Part shown: piece by piece, positions 15,609-24,411 of the stretch
How the letters are laid out: each line of letters starts with the position of its first letter
Position numbering within the stretch: position 1 is the stretch's first letter
Origin: Flavobacteriales bacterium
Lineage (GTDB): Bacteria > Bacteroidota > Bacteroidia > Flavobacteriales_D > SKUL01
DNA length: 54,193 nt
NCBI GenBank assembly: GCA_007129985.1
Contig: SKUL01000292.1
Location: forward strand, 1 to 54,193
Reading direction: 5' to 3'
Notes under the pieces: generated by a model
What the model was told of the DNA's origin: nothing
Database searches by the model: none
What the model saw: the letters and a program-made list of their open reading frames with translations, nothing else
Program-made: the position numbers and the translations under genes

Positions 15609-15616
15609 TACCTTTG
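15609..15616 (+). promoter_or_regulatory. -7 box 4 nt before prfB start
   Basis: TACCTTTG is an exact TAnnTTTG match, separated from the prfB ATG at 15621 by only catt. Transcription would start at or next to the ATG, implying a leaderless mRNA. It lies 11 nt after the recX stop. Confidence 0.55.
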
Positions 15617-15620
15617 CATT

Positions 15621-16722
15621 ATGTTACACGAAGATGATTTACGCGATTTCGCGGGGCGCCTGGAAGCGCTAAGGGGGTATCTTTGACGTCGATCACAAGC
15701 TAGAGCAAATCCGCGAAGAGGAGAAGCTAACCGAAGACCCCAACTTTTGGGACGACCCCAAAAAAGCTGAATTGGTTATGAAGCAAATCCGTACCAAGAA
15801 AAGCTGGACGGATGCCTGGGCCGCTACGCGCGATGCCCTTGAAGACCTTCGTGTGCTCCACGAGTTTCATGAGGAAGGAGAAGCCTCCAAAGAAGAACTG
15901 CAAGAGCAATTGAAGAAGCTCAATGAGCTGATGGATGATCTGGAGTTCAGGAATATGCTGTCGGGTGAAGAGGATGCGCTTTCTGCCGTGATGCAGATTA
16001 CAGCCGGCGCCGGAGGTACTGAAAGCTGTGATTGGGCGCGCATGCTCATGCGTATGTACCTTATGTGGGCCGACAAAAACGGCTTCAAGGTGCGTGAACT
16101 CGACATGCAGGAAGGCGATGTAGCCGGGGTGAAACAAGTAACCCTTGAAATTGACGGTGAATATGCTTTCGGTTACCTGAAAGGTGAAAACGGAGTGCAT
16201 CGCTTGGTGCGTATTTCACCGTTTGACTCCAATGCGCGTCGCCATACTTCATTCGTGTCGGTGTATGTCTATCCGCTGGTTGATGATTCCATTCAGATTG
16301 AGGTGAACCCGGCAGACATCAGTTGGGACACTTACCGCTCGAGTGGTGCCGGAGGGCAAGCCGTTAACAAAATCGAAACAGCCGTGCGCTTGAAACACGC
16401 ACCCACAGGAATTGTGATAGAAAACTCCGAAACACGCTCGCAGTTTGAGAACAAGGAGAAAGCCATGCAACTTCTCAAATCGCAGCTTTACGAGCTTGAG
16501 TTAAGCAAGAAGAATGAGGCCCGTGCCGAGATTGAGGCGGGTAAAAAGAAAATTGAGTGGGGTTCGCAGATTCGCAACTACGTGCTGCATCCTTACAAAT
16601 TGATCAAGGATGTTCGCACGGCAGAGGAAACGAGCAATGTGGACGACGTGCTCAACGGAGAACTCGATGCTTTTCTGAAGGCATTTCTCATGCAACAGGG
16701 GTCTGCCAAAACCAACAGCTAA
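15621..16722 (+). CDS. prfB: Peptide chain release factor 2 with programmed +1 frameshift
   Basis: Translation starts at the ATG at 15621 and reaches an in-frame TGA at 15684-15686 after 21 codons. The site reads AGGGGG-TAT-CTT-TGA-C (15672-15687): an internal Shine-Dalgarno-like stretch, the slippery CTT and the TGA followed by C, the classic RF2 autoregulation signal. Skipping T15684 joins frame 15685-16722, giving 366 residues, normal for RF2. The main frame shows SPFDSNARRHTSF (stop recognition) and SSGAGGQAVNKIETAV with the GGQ peptide-hydrolysis motif. RF2 terminates at UGA and UAA. Low RF2 favours frameshifting and restores supply. The Shine-Dalgarno-like element is notable in a lineage that rarely uses such sites for initiation. 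Confidence 0.97.
15672..15687 (+). promoter_or_regulatory. prfB programmed frameshift signal
   Basis: AGGGGGTATCTTTGAC holds the internal anti-Shine-Dalgarno-pairing element, a 3-nt spacer, the slippery codon CTT and a weak-context TGA-C stop. It directs +1 slippage when RF2 is scarce. The layout equals the known RF2 signal. Confidence 0.95.
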
Positions 16723-16734
16723 AAAATCATTGTT

Positions 16735-17082
16735 ATGTCAGACATCGAAATTTACCACAATCCGCGTTGCCGAAAAAGCAGAGAAGCACTGGATATCTTG
16801 CGCGAAGCAGGACACGAACCTTCTATCAGGCTTTATTTGGACGACACGCCGGACGTAGATACTTTCAAGAAGCTACTGGCCAAATTAAATATCAAGCCCG
16901 AGGCCTTGCTCCGCAAGGGCGAGGCTGTGTACAAGGAAAAGTTTCGCGACAAGAATTTCACGGATGAGGAGTGGATTACCATCATGCTCGAAAACCCAAA
17001 GCTCATTGAACGCCCCATTGTAATTCGTGGAAACAAGGCCGTAGTGGGAAGGCCACCTGAGCGAGTGAAGGAAATCGTATAG
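16735..17082 (+). CDS. ArsC/Spx-family reductase-like protein
   Basis: A 115-residue thioredoxin-fold protein of the ArsC family. It begins MSDIEIYHNPRCRKSREAL with the active-site Cys at residue 12 in NPRCRKS. It continues with the FKKLLAKLNIKPEALLRK helix and ends with NPKLIERPIVIRGNKAVVGR, where the RP motif and following Arg bind the anion. The family reduces arsenate using glutaredoxin-type thiols; in Bacteroidota many single copies lack an ars operon, as here, so a general thiol role is possible. It lies 12 nt after prfB and ends before a bidirectional terminator. Confidence 0.88.
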   Translation: MSDIEIYHNPRCRKSREALDILREAGHEPSIRLYLDDTPDVDTFKKLLAKLNIKPEALLRKGEAVYKEKFRDKNFTDEEWITIMLENPKLIERPIVIRGNKAVVGRPPERVKEIV

Positions 17083-17123
17083 ATCCATTTGTATTGCTCA
17101 AACGAAACTCTTTTTGGAGGAAT

Positions 17124-17156
17124 AAAAAAAAGGCAGCCCTCGGGCTGCCTTTTTTG
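17124..17156. terminator. Bidirectional Rho-independent terminator
   Basis: AGGCAGCC-ctcg-GGCTGCCT (17131-17150) is a perfect GC-rich stem flanked by seven As on the left and six Ts on the right, so it works on both strands. It lies between the convergent arsC-like gene and the T9SS-sorted protein gene. Confidence 0.92.
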
Positions 17157-17174
17157 ATGTAAGAATGGGTGGTC

Positions 17175-19019
17175 TTATTTGATCACCAGTTTCTTGGTTG
17201 TGTAGCTATTGTTTGCGCGGATGCTGAAAGAGTACATTCCGGCAGCTACGTTAGAGAAGTCGTACTCGAAGCGGTGCTCACCGGCAGGCTGCACACCGTA
17301 GTCCTTGTTCATTACGATGCGTCCCATGTTATCAAACAGGAACACCTGAACGTTTGAAGTCTCGAGCAAGCTGAACTCCAGAGTAGTAAAACCAACAGTT
17401 GGGTTCGGATATAGCTCTTCAACAGTTACGAGTTCAATCTCATCGATGCTGTTGATAATATTCACGTCACACCACTCCTCGCTCATCCCGATACGAACCA
17501 TGTAGGTAGAACCGGTGAAACAAGGGTCGCAAGTCTGAGTGTCGAATTCAGCAATCAGGTAGGTGGAGAAATCTGGCGACTGTCCGCTTATACCAATGGT
17601 TGCCTGTTCGTTTCCTGCAAAAGTGTGGAACATCGCTACATACTCATCACCGGGGAAAACAGGAACGGCGAATTGTCCTTCCAACCAGGCGTAAGTGAAG
17701 TTGTTACCGCCGCCATCATTCATCATATCGGCGTTAACCTCCATCAGGTCAGTGTTCGCCACGTAGTCAAGACCAGTTGCAGAAAAAGCGCGAAGCTCAT
17801 AGTCAAAGAAAGCACCCATGTCTGAGGCTGATGAAATGGCTGCACCGATACACCAGATCTCTCCTGGCTCGTCAAAGCAGAATCCATTACCTCCCCAGAA
17901 ATCATCCAATCCCAAACCGGCAACTGCATTCAAAGACTGATCATCGCGGGCAAATTCGCCTGGAGAAACATTGAACGACCGAGTGGCCACGTTGTCATCG
18001 GGGTTGGCATCTTCCTGGTCTTGCAAAATGGTGTAGGCAATGGTGTAAGTACCAGCAACCGCAGGAGGGGTCCAAGGATCTAGTTCCAGATAAGCAGTCT
18101 CGCCGGCAGGCACAGTGGTAGAGGCACTGCTTACGGTTACATCCAATCCTCCGGGACCGGTTACGTTCACTTCCAGTGTAACACCGGTTTGCTCTTCAGT
18201 TCCTGCGTTGAAAGCCACAGCATTGAAAGTCAATGGGCGTACTTGAGACTCAGGGTAAGTAGAGTAGGGAAGGTTACACCAGTCATCTGCTTCAGGATCA
18301 TGGTTGCTGTAACGTGGGGTCTGAATGCTCATGTCGTTGTCGTCGGGTACAACGAGGCTTACATCGTCAATGGCCCAGAACCAACCCCAAGAAGCAGAGA
18401 AGTTGAACTCAACCCATACTGTTTCCTGATTGGCAGCAACATCCGTAATGTTTACTACAACCAATTCTGGATTTTCAGTATTTACGTTCGTGGTAATGTG
18501 CTCAAGAACCGGGAATTCTGTCCAGTTCTCACCATCGGTACTCACACGTACAGTATAGGTAGAGCTCCAGTTGCGTGTAACGCAGTAAAAACGAAGGTTC
18601 ACGAAATCATGGTCGCTCAAATCAACCGGATTGGCCATTCGCAGGTTGCAATCTTGTTGCGAACCGTCGCCTTGTGAGTCACCATCTACCAGAGCATAAC
18701 CGTTTTCTGCAGTTGGTGTTTGAATGGGCGTAAGCGCACCAAAGGGAGGTGCATTTAAATCTGTGGTGATAAACCAGTCGGTGGGAGGCGATGAATTGTT
18801 ATTGAATGTCCAGTTGTTGTCGTCTGAAAAGTCATCTTCCCAGATAACTGTAAATCGCTGATTGTTAGTCTGAACAGGCTTTTGAGCAGGGCGGTCATCC
18901 TGCATGTTAACGGGTATGCCGGCATCTCCGCGAAGGGGCTGGGCAATCTCGTTAGCAGACTGCGCCATAGCTGCAGTACCAACCAAAAGCGAAGCCGCAA
19001 AAAGGTAAATTTTCTTCAT
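17175..19019 (-). CDS. Secreted protein with T9SS type A sorting domain
   Basis: A 614-residue exported protein. The signal peptide is MKKIYLFAASLLVGTAAMAQ. Residues about 55-230 form a jelly-roll, MAM/choice-of-anchor-J-like domain (FTVIWEDDFSDDNNW, VRVSTDGENWTEFP, WGWFWAIDDVSLVVPDDN). Next comes an Ig-like/CARDB-type domain (about 260-350; VTLEVNVTGPGGLDVTV and ILQDQEDANPDDNVATR) and a Cys-containing domain. The C-terminal ~75 residues are a type A sorting domain (VEELYPNPTVGFTTLEFSL, then GMYSFSIRANNS and KKLVIK). It is exported through Sec, then the type IX system, and probably attached to the cell surface. Substrate unknown. It is acidic throughout, as usual for surface proteins. Confidence 0.88.
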   Translation of the reverse strand: MKKIYLFAASLLVGTAAMAQSANEIAQPLRGDAGIPVNMQDDRPAQKPVQTNNQRFTVIWEDDFSDDNNWTFNNNSSPPTDWFITTDLNAPPFGALTPIQTPTAENGYALVDGDSQGDGSQQDCNLRMANPVDLSDHDFVNLRFYCVTRNWSSTYTVRVSTDGENWTEFPVLEHITTNVNTENPELVVVNITDVAANQETVWVEFNFSASWGWFWAIDDVSLVVPDDNDMSIQTPRYSNHDPEADDWCNLPYSTYPESQVRPLTFNAVAFNAGTEEQTGVTLEVNVTGPGGLDVTVSSASTTVPAGETAYLELDPWTPPAVAGTYTIAYTILQDQEDANPDDNVATRSFNVSPGEFARDDQSLNAVAGLGLDDFWGGNGFCFDEPGEIWCIGAAISSASDMGAFFDYELRAFSATGLDYVANTDLMEVNADMMNDGGGNNFTYAWLEGQFAVPVFPGDEYVAMFHTFAGNEQATIGISGQSPDFSTYLIAEFDTQTCDPCFTGSTYMVRIGMSEEWCDVNIINSIDEIELVTVEELYPNPTVGFTTLEFSLLETSNVQVFLFDNMGRIVMNKDYGVQPAGEHRFEYDFSNVAAGMYSFSIRANNSYTTKKLVIK

Positions 19020-19062
19020 AATAGGTGATTTTAGTTAATGATTAGCAACAATTTTGTTAGGC

Positions 19063-19070
19063 CAAAAGTA
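19063..19070 (-). promoter_or_regulatory. -7 promoter box for the T9SS-sorted protein
   Basis: On the minus strand this is TACTTTTG, an exact TAnnTTTG match, leaving an A/T-rich leader of about 40 nt before the ATG at 19019. Confidence 0.5.
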
Positions 19071-19084
19071 ACATTAAATCCCTG

Positions 19085-19118
19085 AAAAAAGAAAAGCAGC
19101 GCTTGTTTTTGCACTGCT
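19085..19118 (-). terminator. Rho-independent terminator downstream of gcvP
   Basis: Read on the minus strand, AGCAGTGC pairs with GCGCTGCT (one G-U) over an 8-nt A-rich loop, then TTTTCTTTTTT follows. It lies 65 nt after the gcvP stop and just ahead of the promoter box of the next gene. The remaining bases between 19119 and 19183 show nothing else. Confidence 0.8.
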
Positions 19119-19183
19119 CATCTGTGGAAAAAGTTGCCACCATTAAAAACCTAGATGCCATATTTTGCAGGGCTTGGGCAAAT

Positions 19184-22069
19184 TTATGTCGGCATGGCTG
19201 TTTCGTAAGACTCAATGGATGGGCAGGTACAAATCAGGTTACGGTCACCGTAGGCATTGTCCACACGGGCTACCGGAGCCCAGTACTTCCAGTTGCGCAA
19301 GTAATCTGCAGGGTAGGCAGCTTCCTGACGCGAGTAGGGGTGCGGCCAGTTATCAGCCGTTGCTTCCATGGCTGTATGCGGAGCGTTCCGCAACAGGTTT
19401 TGCTCTTTGTCGGCAGCGCCGGTTTCAATGGCCTTGATTTCCTCACGAATCTTAATCATTGCCTCGCAGAAACGATCCAATTCCTCCAGCGATTCACTCT
19501 CAGTGGGTTCAATCATCATGGTACCTGCCACAGGGAAGGATACCGTTGGTGCATGGAATCCGTAGTCAATCAATCGCTTGGCGATGTCTGCTACTTCAAT
19601 GCCCGCGCTGTTTTTAAACATTCGGCAATCAATAATCATCTCGTGGGCAGCATATCCGCGCTCACCGGTGTAAAGAACGGGGTAATAGCCGTCCAGCTTT
19701 TGCTTGATGTAGTTGGCGTTCAGAATAGCGTATTCCGTGGCACGCGTTACACCCTCACCGCCCAACATTTTGATGTAGCCGTATGAAATGAGCAGAATCA
19801 ATGCGCTACCGTAGTGAGCACCTGCAATAGAGCGGTTGTTGCCATCTTCTGCGGGGTGGGTAATAGCGTGTTTTCCGAGGAATGGCTCAAGATGCGACTT
19901 CACACAGATAGGGCCCATGCCGGGGCCTCCGCCACCGTGGGGAATCGCAAAGGTTTTGTGTAGGTTGAGGTGACAAACATCAGCGCCAATGCTCCCCGGG
20001 TTGGTTAAACCTACCTGGGCATTCATGTTGGCACCGTCCATGTAAACTTGCCCACCATGTTGATGCACAATCTCGTTGATTTCAATGATGGCCTTCTCAA
20101 ATACACCGTGTGTAGATGGGTAGGTCACCATAAGCCCCGACAGGTTGGCTGAGTGGGCTTCGGATTTTGCGCGAAGGTCATTCACGTCGATGTTTCCTTT
20201 TTCGTCGCACTTTACAACCACCACGTCCATTCCGGCCATTACCGCGCTGGCTGGGTTCGTGCCGTGTGCGGATGAAGGAATCAACATCACATTGCGGTGA
20301 TCTTCTCCACGCGCTTCATGGTATCCGCGAATAGCCATCAAACCGGCGTATTCGCCTTGCGCACCCGAATTGGGCTGAAAAGAAACCGCGTCGAAGCCCG
20401 TAATCTCGCACAGCATCTCTCCCAACTCGTCGATGATTTCCACATAACCTGCGGCCTGCTCAGCCGGCACATAGGGGTGAATGTTGGAAAACTCCGGCCA
20501 GGTCAGCGGAAGCAACTCGCTGGCTGCGTTCAACTTCATGGTACAAGATCCCAGCGAAATCATGGAATGCGTAAGCGAGAGATCTTTGTTTTCCAAACGC
20601 TTCATGTAACGCATCATCTCAGACTCTGAGTGATACATGGAGAATATCTCGTGGGTGAGGAACGCTGAACTTCGGCTGAGCTGAGGATGGATATGCAAAT
20701 CGTCTGTAATTTCAGCTCCCGAACTTCCATTAGAGCCGGCAAGACCCGCAAAAAGAGAACGAAGTTGCAGAAATTCAGCGTTAGTAGCCGCTTCGTGCAG
20801 ACTCACGCCCACGCTTCCGTCAGCAAAGTAGCGCAGATTGATGCCTGCGTTGAGGGCTGCGTTGCGCAATGCGTTTTGCGTCACGCCATCTTTCATGCTA
20901 ATTTTGAGCGTATCGAAATAGTATTCGTTTTGGTTTTTGAAGCCCATGGCGTTGAGCTCCATTTCGAGCCAACGGGTTTTTCCGTTGATTTCAGAGGCGA
21001 TGGCTTTCAAACCGTCGGGACCGTGGTAAACGGCATACATGGATGCCATCACGGCCAGCAGAGCCTGAGCGGTGCAGATGTTTGAGGTTGCTTTTTCGCG
21101 CTTGATGTGCTGCTCACGTGTTTGGAGCGCCATGCGCAGAGCCTGGTTTCCGTGGCGGTCTTTGGATACCCCGATAATACGGCCGGGAATGTGTCGCTTG
21201 AAATCTTCTTTGGTGGCAAAGAAAGCTGCGTGAGGTCCGCCAAAACCCATTGGAACACCAAAGCGCTGGCTGTTTCCAAATGCGATGTCTGCGCCCCATT
21301 CTCCGGGAGGAGTGAGCAACACAAGGCTCATCAAATCGGTGGCCACTGAAACGAGAATTCCCAATGCACGAGCCGTTTCTGTAAACGAGCGGTAGTCGCA
21401 AACCTCGCCGGTATTATTGGGATATTGGAGCATGGCTCCGAAGTAGCTGCCGTCAAGCGTATGCTCTTTCCAGTTTGCCACAACCAGTTCAATGCCCAGC
21501 GGAACAGCACGGGTCTTCAATACCTCAAGGGTCTGTGGAAACACCTCGGCGTCCACAAAAAACTTCAGAACGCCTGATTTGATGGCTTCCCTGCTTCGGA
21601 GGTTGAAGCTCATAATCATGGCTTCGGCAGCAGCAGTGGCTTCATCCAACAGCGATGCATTGGCAAGCTCCAATCCACAAAGATCACTTACAACGGTTTG
21701 GAAATTCAGCAGCGCTTCCAGACGACCCTGTGCAATTTCAGCCTGATAAGGCGTGTAGGCCGTGTACCATCCCGGATTTTCGAGAATATTGCGTTGAACC
21801 ACAGCGGGAACAATAGTGGGGGAATAACCCATTCCGATGTAGGTCTTATTGATGGTGTTTTTGGCTGCTTTTTCGCGCAGCATAGAGACATATTCGAATT
21901 CGCTCATCCCTTCTGCGAGGTTGAGAGGTTGCTTCAGGCGGATATTGTCCGGAATGGTCTCATGAATGAGCTCTTCCATACTATTCAGACTCAGTGATTG
22001 AAGCATGGTTTTTACCTGCTCTGGGCGAGGTCCGAGGTGTCGTCGTTCAAATTTGCTGTGGTGTGACAT
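19184..22069 (-). CDS. gcvP: Glycine dehydrogenase (decarboxylating), P protein
   Basis: A 961-residue fused P1/P2-type P protein of the glycine cleavage system. It decarboxylates glycine and passes the aminomethyl group to lipoyl-GcvH. The N-terminal half has FERRHLGPRPEQVKTML, YIGMGYSPTIVP and NPGWYTAYTPYQAEIAQGRL. The C-terminal half has SCTMKLNAASELLP, SFQPNSGAQGEYAG, SSAHGTNPASA and DGANMNAQVGL. The PLP lysine is in LHKTFAIPHGGGGPGMGP near residue 705. Length and motifs are complete. GcvT and GcvH are not in the window, so the enzyme is encoded apart from its partners, as in many Bacteroidota. It has its own -7 box and terminator. Confidence 0.97.
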   Translation of the reverse strand: MSHHSKFERRHLGPRPEQVKTMLQSLSLNSMEELIHETIPDNIRLKQPLNLAEGMSEFEYVSMLREKAAKNTINKTYIGMGYSPTIVPAVVQRNILENPGWYTAYTPYQAEIAQGRLEALLNFQTVVSDLCGLELANASLLDEATAAAEAMIMSFNLRSREAIKSGVLKFFVDAEVFPQTLEVLKTRAVPLGIELVVANWKEHTLDGSYFGAMLQYPNNTGEVCDYRSFTETARALGILVSVATDLMSLVLLTPPGEWGADIAFGNSQRFGVPMGFGGPHAAFFATKEDFKRHIPGRIIGVSKDRHGNQALRMALQTREQHIKREKATSNICTAQALLAVMASMYAVYHGPDGLKAIASEINGKTRWLEMELNAMGFKNQNEYYFDTLKISMKDGVTQNALRNAALNAGINLRYFADGSVGVSLHEAATNAEFLQLRSLFAGLAGSNGSSGAEITDDLHIHPQLSRSSAFLTHEIFSMYHSESEMMRYMKRLENKDLSLTHSMISLGSCTMKLNAASELLPLTWPEFSNIHPYVPAEQAAGYVEIIDELGEMLCEITGFDAVSFQPNSGAQGEYAGLMAIRGYHEARGEDHRNVMLIPSSAHGTNPASAVMAGMDVVVVKCDEKGNIDVNDLRAKSEAHSANLSGLMVTYPSTHGVFEKAIIEINEIVHQHGGQVYMDGANMNAQVGLTNPGSIGADVCHLNLHKTFAIPHGGGGPGMGPICVKSHLEPFLGKHAITHPAEDGNNRSIAGAHYGSALILLISYGYIKMLGGEGVTRATEYAILNANYIKQKLDGYYPVLYTGERGYAAHEMIIDCRMFKNSAGIEVADIAKRLIDYGFHAPTVSFPVAGTMMIEPTESESLEELDRFCEAMIKIREEIKAIETGAADKEQNLLRNAPHTAMEATADNWPHPYSRQEAAYPADYLRNWKYWAPVARVDNAYGDRNLICTCPSIESYETAMPT

Positions 22070-22093
22070 AATGCCGTGGGCTTAAATTTGCCG

Positions 22094-22101
22094 CAAAGAT
22101 A
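22094..22101 (-). promoter_or_regulatory. -7 promoter box for gcvP
   Basis: The minus strand reads TATCTTTG, an exact TAnnTTTG match 24 nt before the ATG at 22069. A CAAA (TTTG on the minus strand) at 22118-22121 could be a -33 element at a short spacing of 16 nt. Confidence 0.5.
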
Positions 22102-22159
22102 CATACTAATCACCTCGCAAAACACGGTTGATATTGTATGCCGATTTGCTGTGGATTTC

Positions 22160-22167
22160 TACTTTTG
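22160..22167 (+). promoter_or_regulatory. -7 box 4 nt before the 22172 gene
   Basis: TACTTTTG is an exact TAnnTTTG match with only atgc before the ATG at 22172, so the mRNA should be leaderless or nearly so. Confidence 0.5.
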
Positions 22168-22171
22168 ATGC

Positions 22172-22942
22172 ATGACTCAAACCATTCGGATTGCACTTTG
22201 TTCGGCCCTGCTCGCGTGTTTGTTGAGCGAGTCGAAAGCCCAGTACATTTTTGAGATGATGAACGGCCGCCAACTTGAGGTTTTTCACTTCAATGATTCG
22301 GCATTCATAGATATTCGTTTCACCTACGACAAGAACAGCTTGCGCAATCAGCGCATCCGGCAGTACAATGAAAATCTCCGCTACGAAATTGCCGACCGCA
22401 AAGGCGACCAATTAACTCGCGCCGAACTGGACGCGCTGGTAGAGAAGAACAAAAAGAGCCTGCGGCCTGAGAAGAAAAAGGAAACTTACGTATCGCGCGA
22501 TGATGTGTTTGCCATCATTGATTCCGATGGGAATCGCCAGATTCTTTACGAGTACCAACCCGAGTATGGCAATGATTACACCGTGCGTGAGATGGAAGAG
22601 TTTATGCTTGGTCAACGCGATGCCATGCTGAATTACAAGGCACCGCTGGCATTTTGGGGCGGAGCTGCTTTTGGGTTACTGGGTGGCCTCGCCTGGCAGA
22701 ACAGCATTTTTGCAGTTTCAACACCCGTGGTATGGACGCTGTTTACGGCCATTCCGCCCATCCACATCAAGGAGCGCTATATGCACGACCCAAACATGAA
22801 AACGGATGCCTACCGTGCAGGTTTTGCGCGCAATGCACGCAGCCGACAGTTGATTCAGGGACTCAAAGGCAGTGTAATCGGAACGGCAGCTGGAGTTTTG
22901 TTGTACTCTGTGCTGGCCAACAACGTAGAAGGTATTCGCTGA
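22172..22942 (+). CDS. Hypothetical membrane-associated protein
   Basis: A 256-residue protein not recognised as a named family. It has a signal peptide (MTQTIRIALCSALLACLLSESKA). A mixed domain follows with strands and a charged helix (residues 25-120, including LRPEKKKETYVSRDDVFAII). Two hydrophobic segments come later: LAFWGGAAFGLLGGLAWQNS (about 160-180, Gly-rich) and VIGTAAGVLLYSVLAN near the C-terminus. A cysteine late in the signal (SALLAC) might allow lipidation instead of cleavage. It ends 7 nt before the UbiA-like gene and probably forms an operon with it. Confidence 0.65.
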   Translation: MTQTIRIALCSALLACLLSESKAQYIFEMMNGRQLEVFHFNDSAFIDIRFTYDKNSLRNQRIRQYNENLRYEIADRKGDQLTRAELDALVEKNKKSLRPEKKKETYVSRDDVFAIIDSDGNRQILYEYQPEYGNDYTVREMEEFMLGQRDAMLNYKAPLAFWGGAAFGLLGGLAWQNSIFAVSTPVVWTLFTAIPPIHIKERYMHDPNMKTDAYRAGFARNARSRQLIQGLKGSVIGTAAGVLLYSVLANNVEGIR

Positions 22943-22949
22943 GGCTGGC

Positions 22950-23813
22950 TTGAAAGCAGGATTGAAACCGGTATTGAGGCTCCTGCTGTTCGGAAATCTT
23001 TGGATTGCGCTAGGTGCCGCACTTATAACGGCACAAACCTGCTGGTTGATTGAGCGACCGGGCGCCGCCATGGCGTGGTTTGTTTTTTTCTCCACTGCTT
23101 CGGGTTACACCTTTCACCGATTGATGCGGTTTAACCGATGGAGTTTGCGCTTACAATCGACGCGGGTAAACTGGCTACTCAGAAGTCGCAAGGTGCTTAC
23201 TGTGTGGTTTGCCTTTACTTCGGTCATGGCATCGGTGTGGGCGGTATCAATTTTTCCGTTCGAATTTCTCGTTGCGCTGCTTCCATTAGTGCTGATTACT
23301 GCTGCCTATGTGGTACCAGTCATTCCTGCACGAGGAGAGTGGCTGGCACTGCGCGATGTGCCGGGTGCCAAACTGTGGGTGATTGCTTTCACGTGGGCCA
23401 CGGTTACCGTTGCATTGCCGTTGTGGTACTTTAAGCCGGAAATCGGCGTAGCAGCAATGTTCTTGATGATTATAGAACGAAGCTGTTGGATTGCCGCGCT
23501 AACCATTCCGTTTGATGTGCGCGATGTGTCCTTTGATGATGCCCGTCAGAAGACCTTGCCTCAAACGCGCGGGGTAGGAGGTGCCCTAAGGGTTTCATTT
23601 GGACTGATGGGCGCGTTTGCCGTGATGGTGAGTTTGCTTTTTCTGCTTAACGAGTACAGCTTTTTTACGTGGTTAGCCATACTGGCTTCAGCAGCGGTGG
23701 GAATTGTGATGATTTACAAAAGCAAAAGTGTCACCAACGAGTTTTACCACGCTTTTTGGATTGACGGGTTGATTATTCTGCAGCCTGCGTTGGTGTTTTT
23801 GAGTTTGGGGTGA
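22950..23813 (+). CDS. UbiA-like membrane protein with degenerate motif (TTG start)
   Basis: A 287-residue polytopic protein with about eight hydrophobic helices. LTIPFDVRDVSFDDARQKTL (residues about 186-205) resembles the second aspartate-rich loop of UbiA prenyltransferases (DVRDxxxD followed by KT-P). The first DxxxD motif expected in the first cytoplasmic loop is absent: the corresponding stretch reads FHRLMRFNRWSLRL with no acidic residues. It could be a divergent, possibly non-catalytic UbiA homologue. The only plausible start near the upstream stop is TTG at 22950, 7 nt after the previous gene. A convergent hairpin at 23815-23848 follows it. Confidence 0.62.
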   Translation: MKAGLKPVLRLLLFGNLWIALGAALITAQTCWLIERPGAAMAWFVFFSTASGYTFHRLMRFNRWSLRLQSTRVNWLLRSRKVLTVWFAFTSVMASVWAVSIFPFEFLVALLPLVLITAAYVVPVIPARGEWLALRDVPGAKLWVIAFTWATVTVALPLWYFKPEIGVAAMFLMIIERSCWIAALTIPFDVRDVSFDDARQKTLPQTRGVGGALRVSFGLMGAFAVMVSLLFLLNEYSFFTWLAILASAAVGIVMIYKSKSVTNEFYHAFWIDGLIILQPALVFLSLG

Positions 23814-23814
23814 A

Positions 23815-23848
23815 AAAGACCTGACTTCGAGCTACGTGTCCGGTCTTT
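23815..23848. terminator. Convergent hairpin terminator
   Basis: aaagacctgac (23815-23825) pairs with gtccggtcttt (23838-23848) with one mismatch, over a 12-nt loop. A-rich sequence lies before it and Ts inside its right arm. It separates the UbiA-like gene (+) from the toxin gene (-) and overlaps the toxin stop codon. Confidence 0.55.
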
Positions 23849-24173
23849 ACGGCACCAGTTTAAAGATGTCCTCAAGTTCTTTATCAGAAATGGAACTCTT
23901 TTCAGACTTGTCAAAAATAGAAGTCAGGTAAACGGTAGTTCGTGCGACCTTCACATAGGTGATGATTCTTGCACCGCCAGATTTCCCTTTCCCTTTGGAG
24001 GTGATTGCTAATCTGACCTTGTAAAAGTGATTGCCCAGCGATGTGCCTTGTTCCGGTTGTTCGCTGAGCCTATCAACGAGAATGGCGAGGTCTTTTTTGA
24101 GTGAAGGATATTTTTTGGCTAGTCTTTTAGCCTGCCTGTCGAAAAGTGGTATTGACGAGACACTATAGCTCAT
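23847..24173 (-). CDS. RelE/ParE-superfamily toxin
   Basis: A 108-residue protein with the RelE/ParE fold pattern. It opens with YSVSSIPLFDRQAKRLAKKY, has the helix pair LKKDLAILVDRLSEQPEQG, then the strands GNHFYKVRLAITSKGKGKSG and GARIITYVKV, and ends with a YLTSIFDKSEKSSISDKEL tail. The tail and TSIxDKSE resemble the RelE-like toxins of Bacteroidota that cleave ribosome-bound mRNA. It overlaps its antitoxin gene by 11 nt and is transcribed after it, the usual antitoxin-first order. Intact. Confidence 0.82.
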   Translation of the reverse strand: MSYSVSSIPLFDRQAKRLAKKYPSLKKDLAILVDRLSEQPEQGTSLGNHFYKVRLAITSKGKGKSGGARIITYVKVARTTVYLTSIFDKSEKSSISDKELEDIFKLVP

Positions 24174-24396
24174 CGAGCAGTTCTTGCGCAGGTCGCGCTC
24201 TTAGCTTGCCTTCTTCCACCAACTTCAGCTCGCTGATGGCTTCCTTGAGCTCGCTTAATAACTGCTCTTTGGTAGGCTCTTGATACTCCAGCGACTCCAA
24301 TTCCTTGTACTGCTTTTTCAGTGCATTCCATTCATTGATTGGGATGTAAACACCGGTTGCTTTACCCTTGCTATCTTGTATTATCTGGAGTTTCAT
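24163..24396 (-). CDS. Antitoxin of the RelE/ParE module
   Basis: From the ATG at 24396 the protein is 77 residues (MKLQIIQDSKGKATGVYIPI...). An N-terminal Phd/RelB-like beta-hairpin (residues 1-20) is followed by the helix NEWNALKKQYKELESLEYQE and an acidic C-terminal toxin-binding helix (QLLSELKEAISELKLVEEGK and after). A longer frame upstream to 24513 contains the TAAATTTG box and dyads and is rejected as coding. It neutralises the toxin encoded in overlap downstream and probably represses its own promoter. Confidence 0.8.
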   Translation of the reverse strand: MKLQIIQDSKGKATGVYIPINEWNALKKQYKELESLEYQEPTKEQLLSELKEAISELKLVEEGKLRARPAQELLDEL

Positions 24397-24411
24397 GATT
24401 CTGAGGAGTCT

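Noticed and set aside
15621..15683. prfB read as a pseudogene because of an internal TGA
   Set aside because: The sequence around the TGA is the standard RF2 programmed frameshift signal and the downstream frame is complete.
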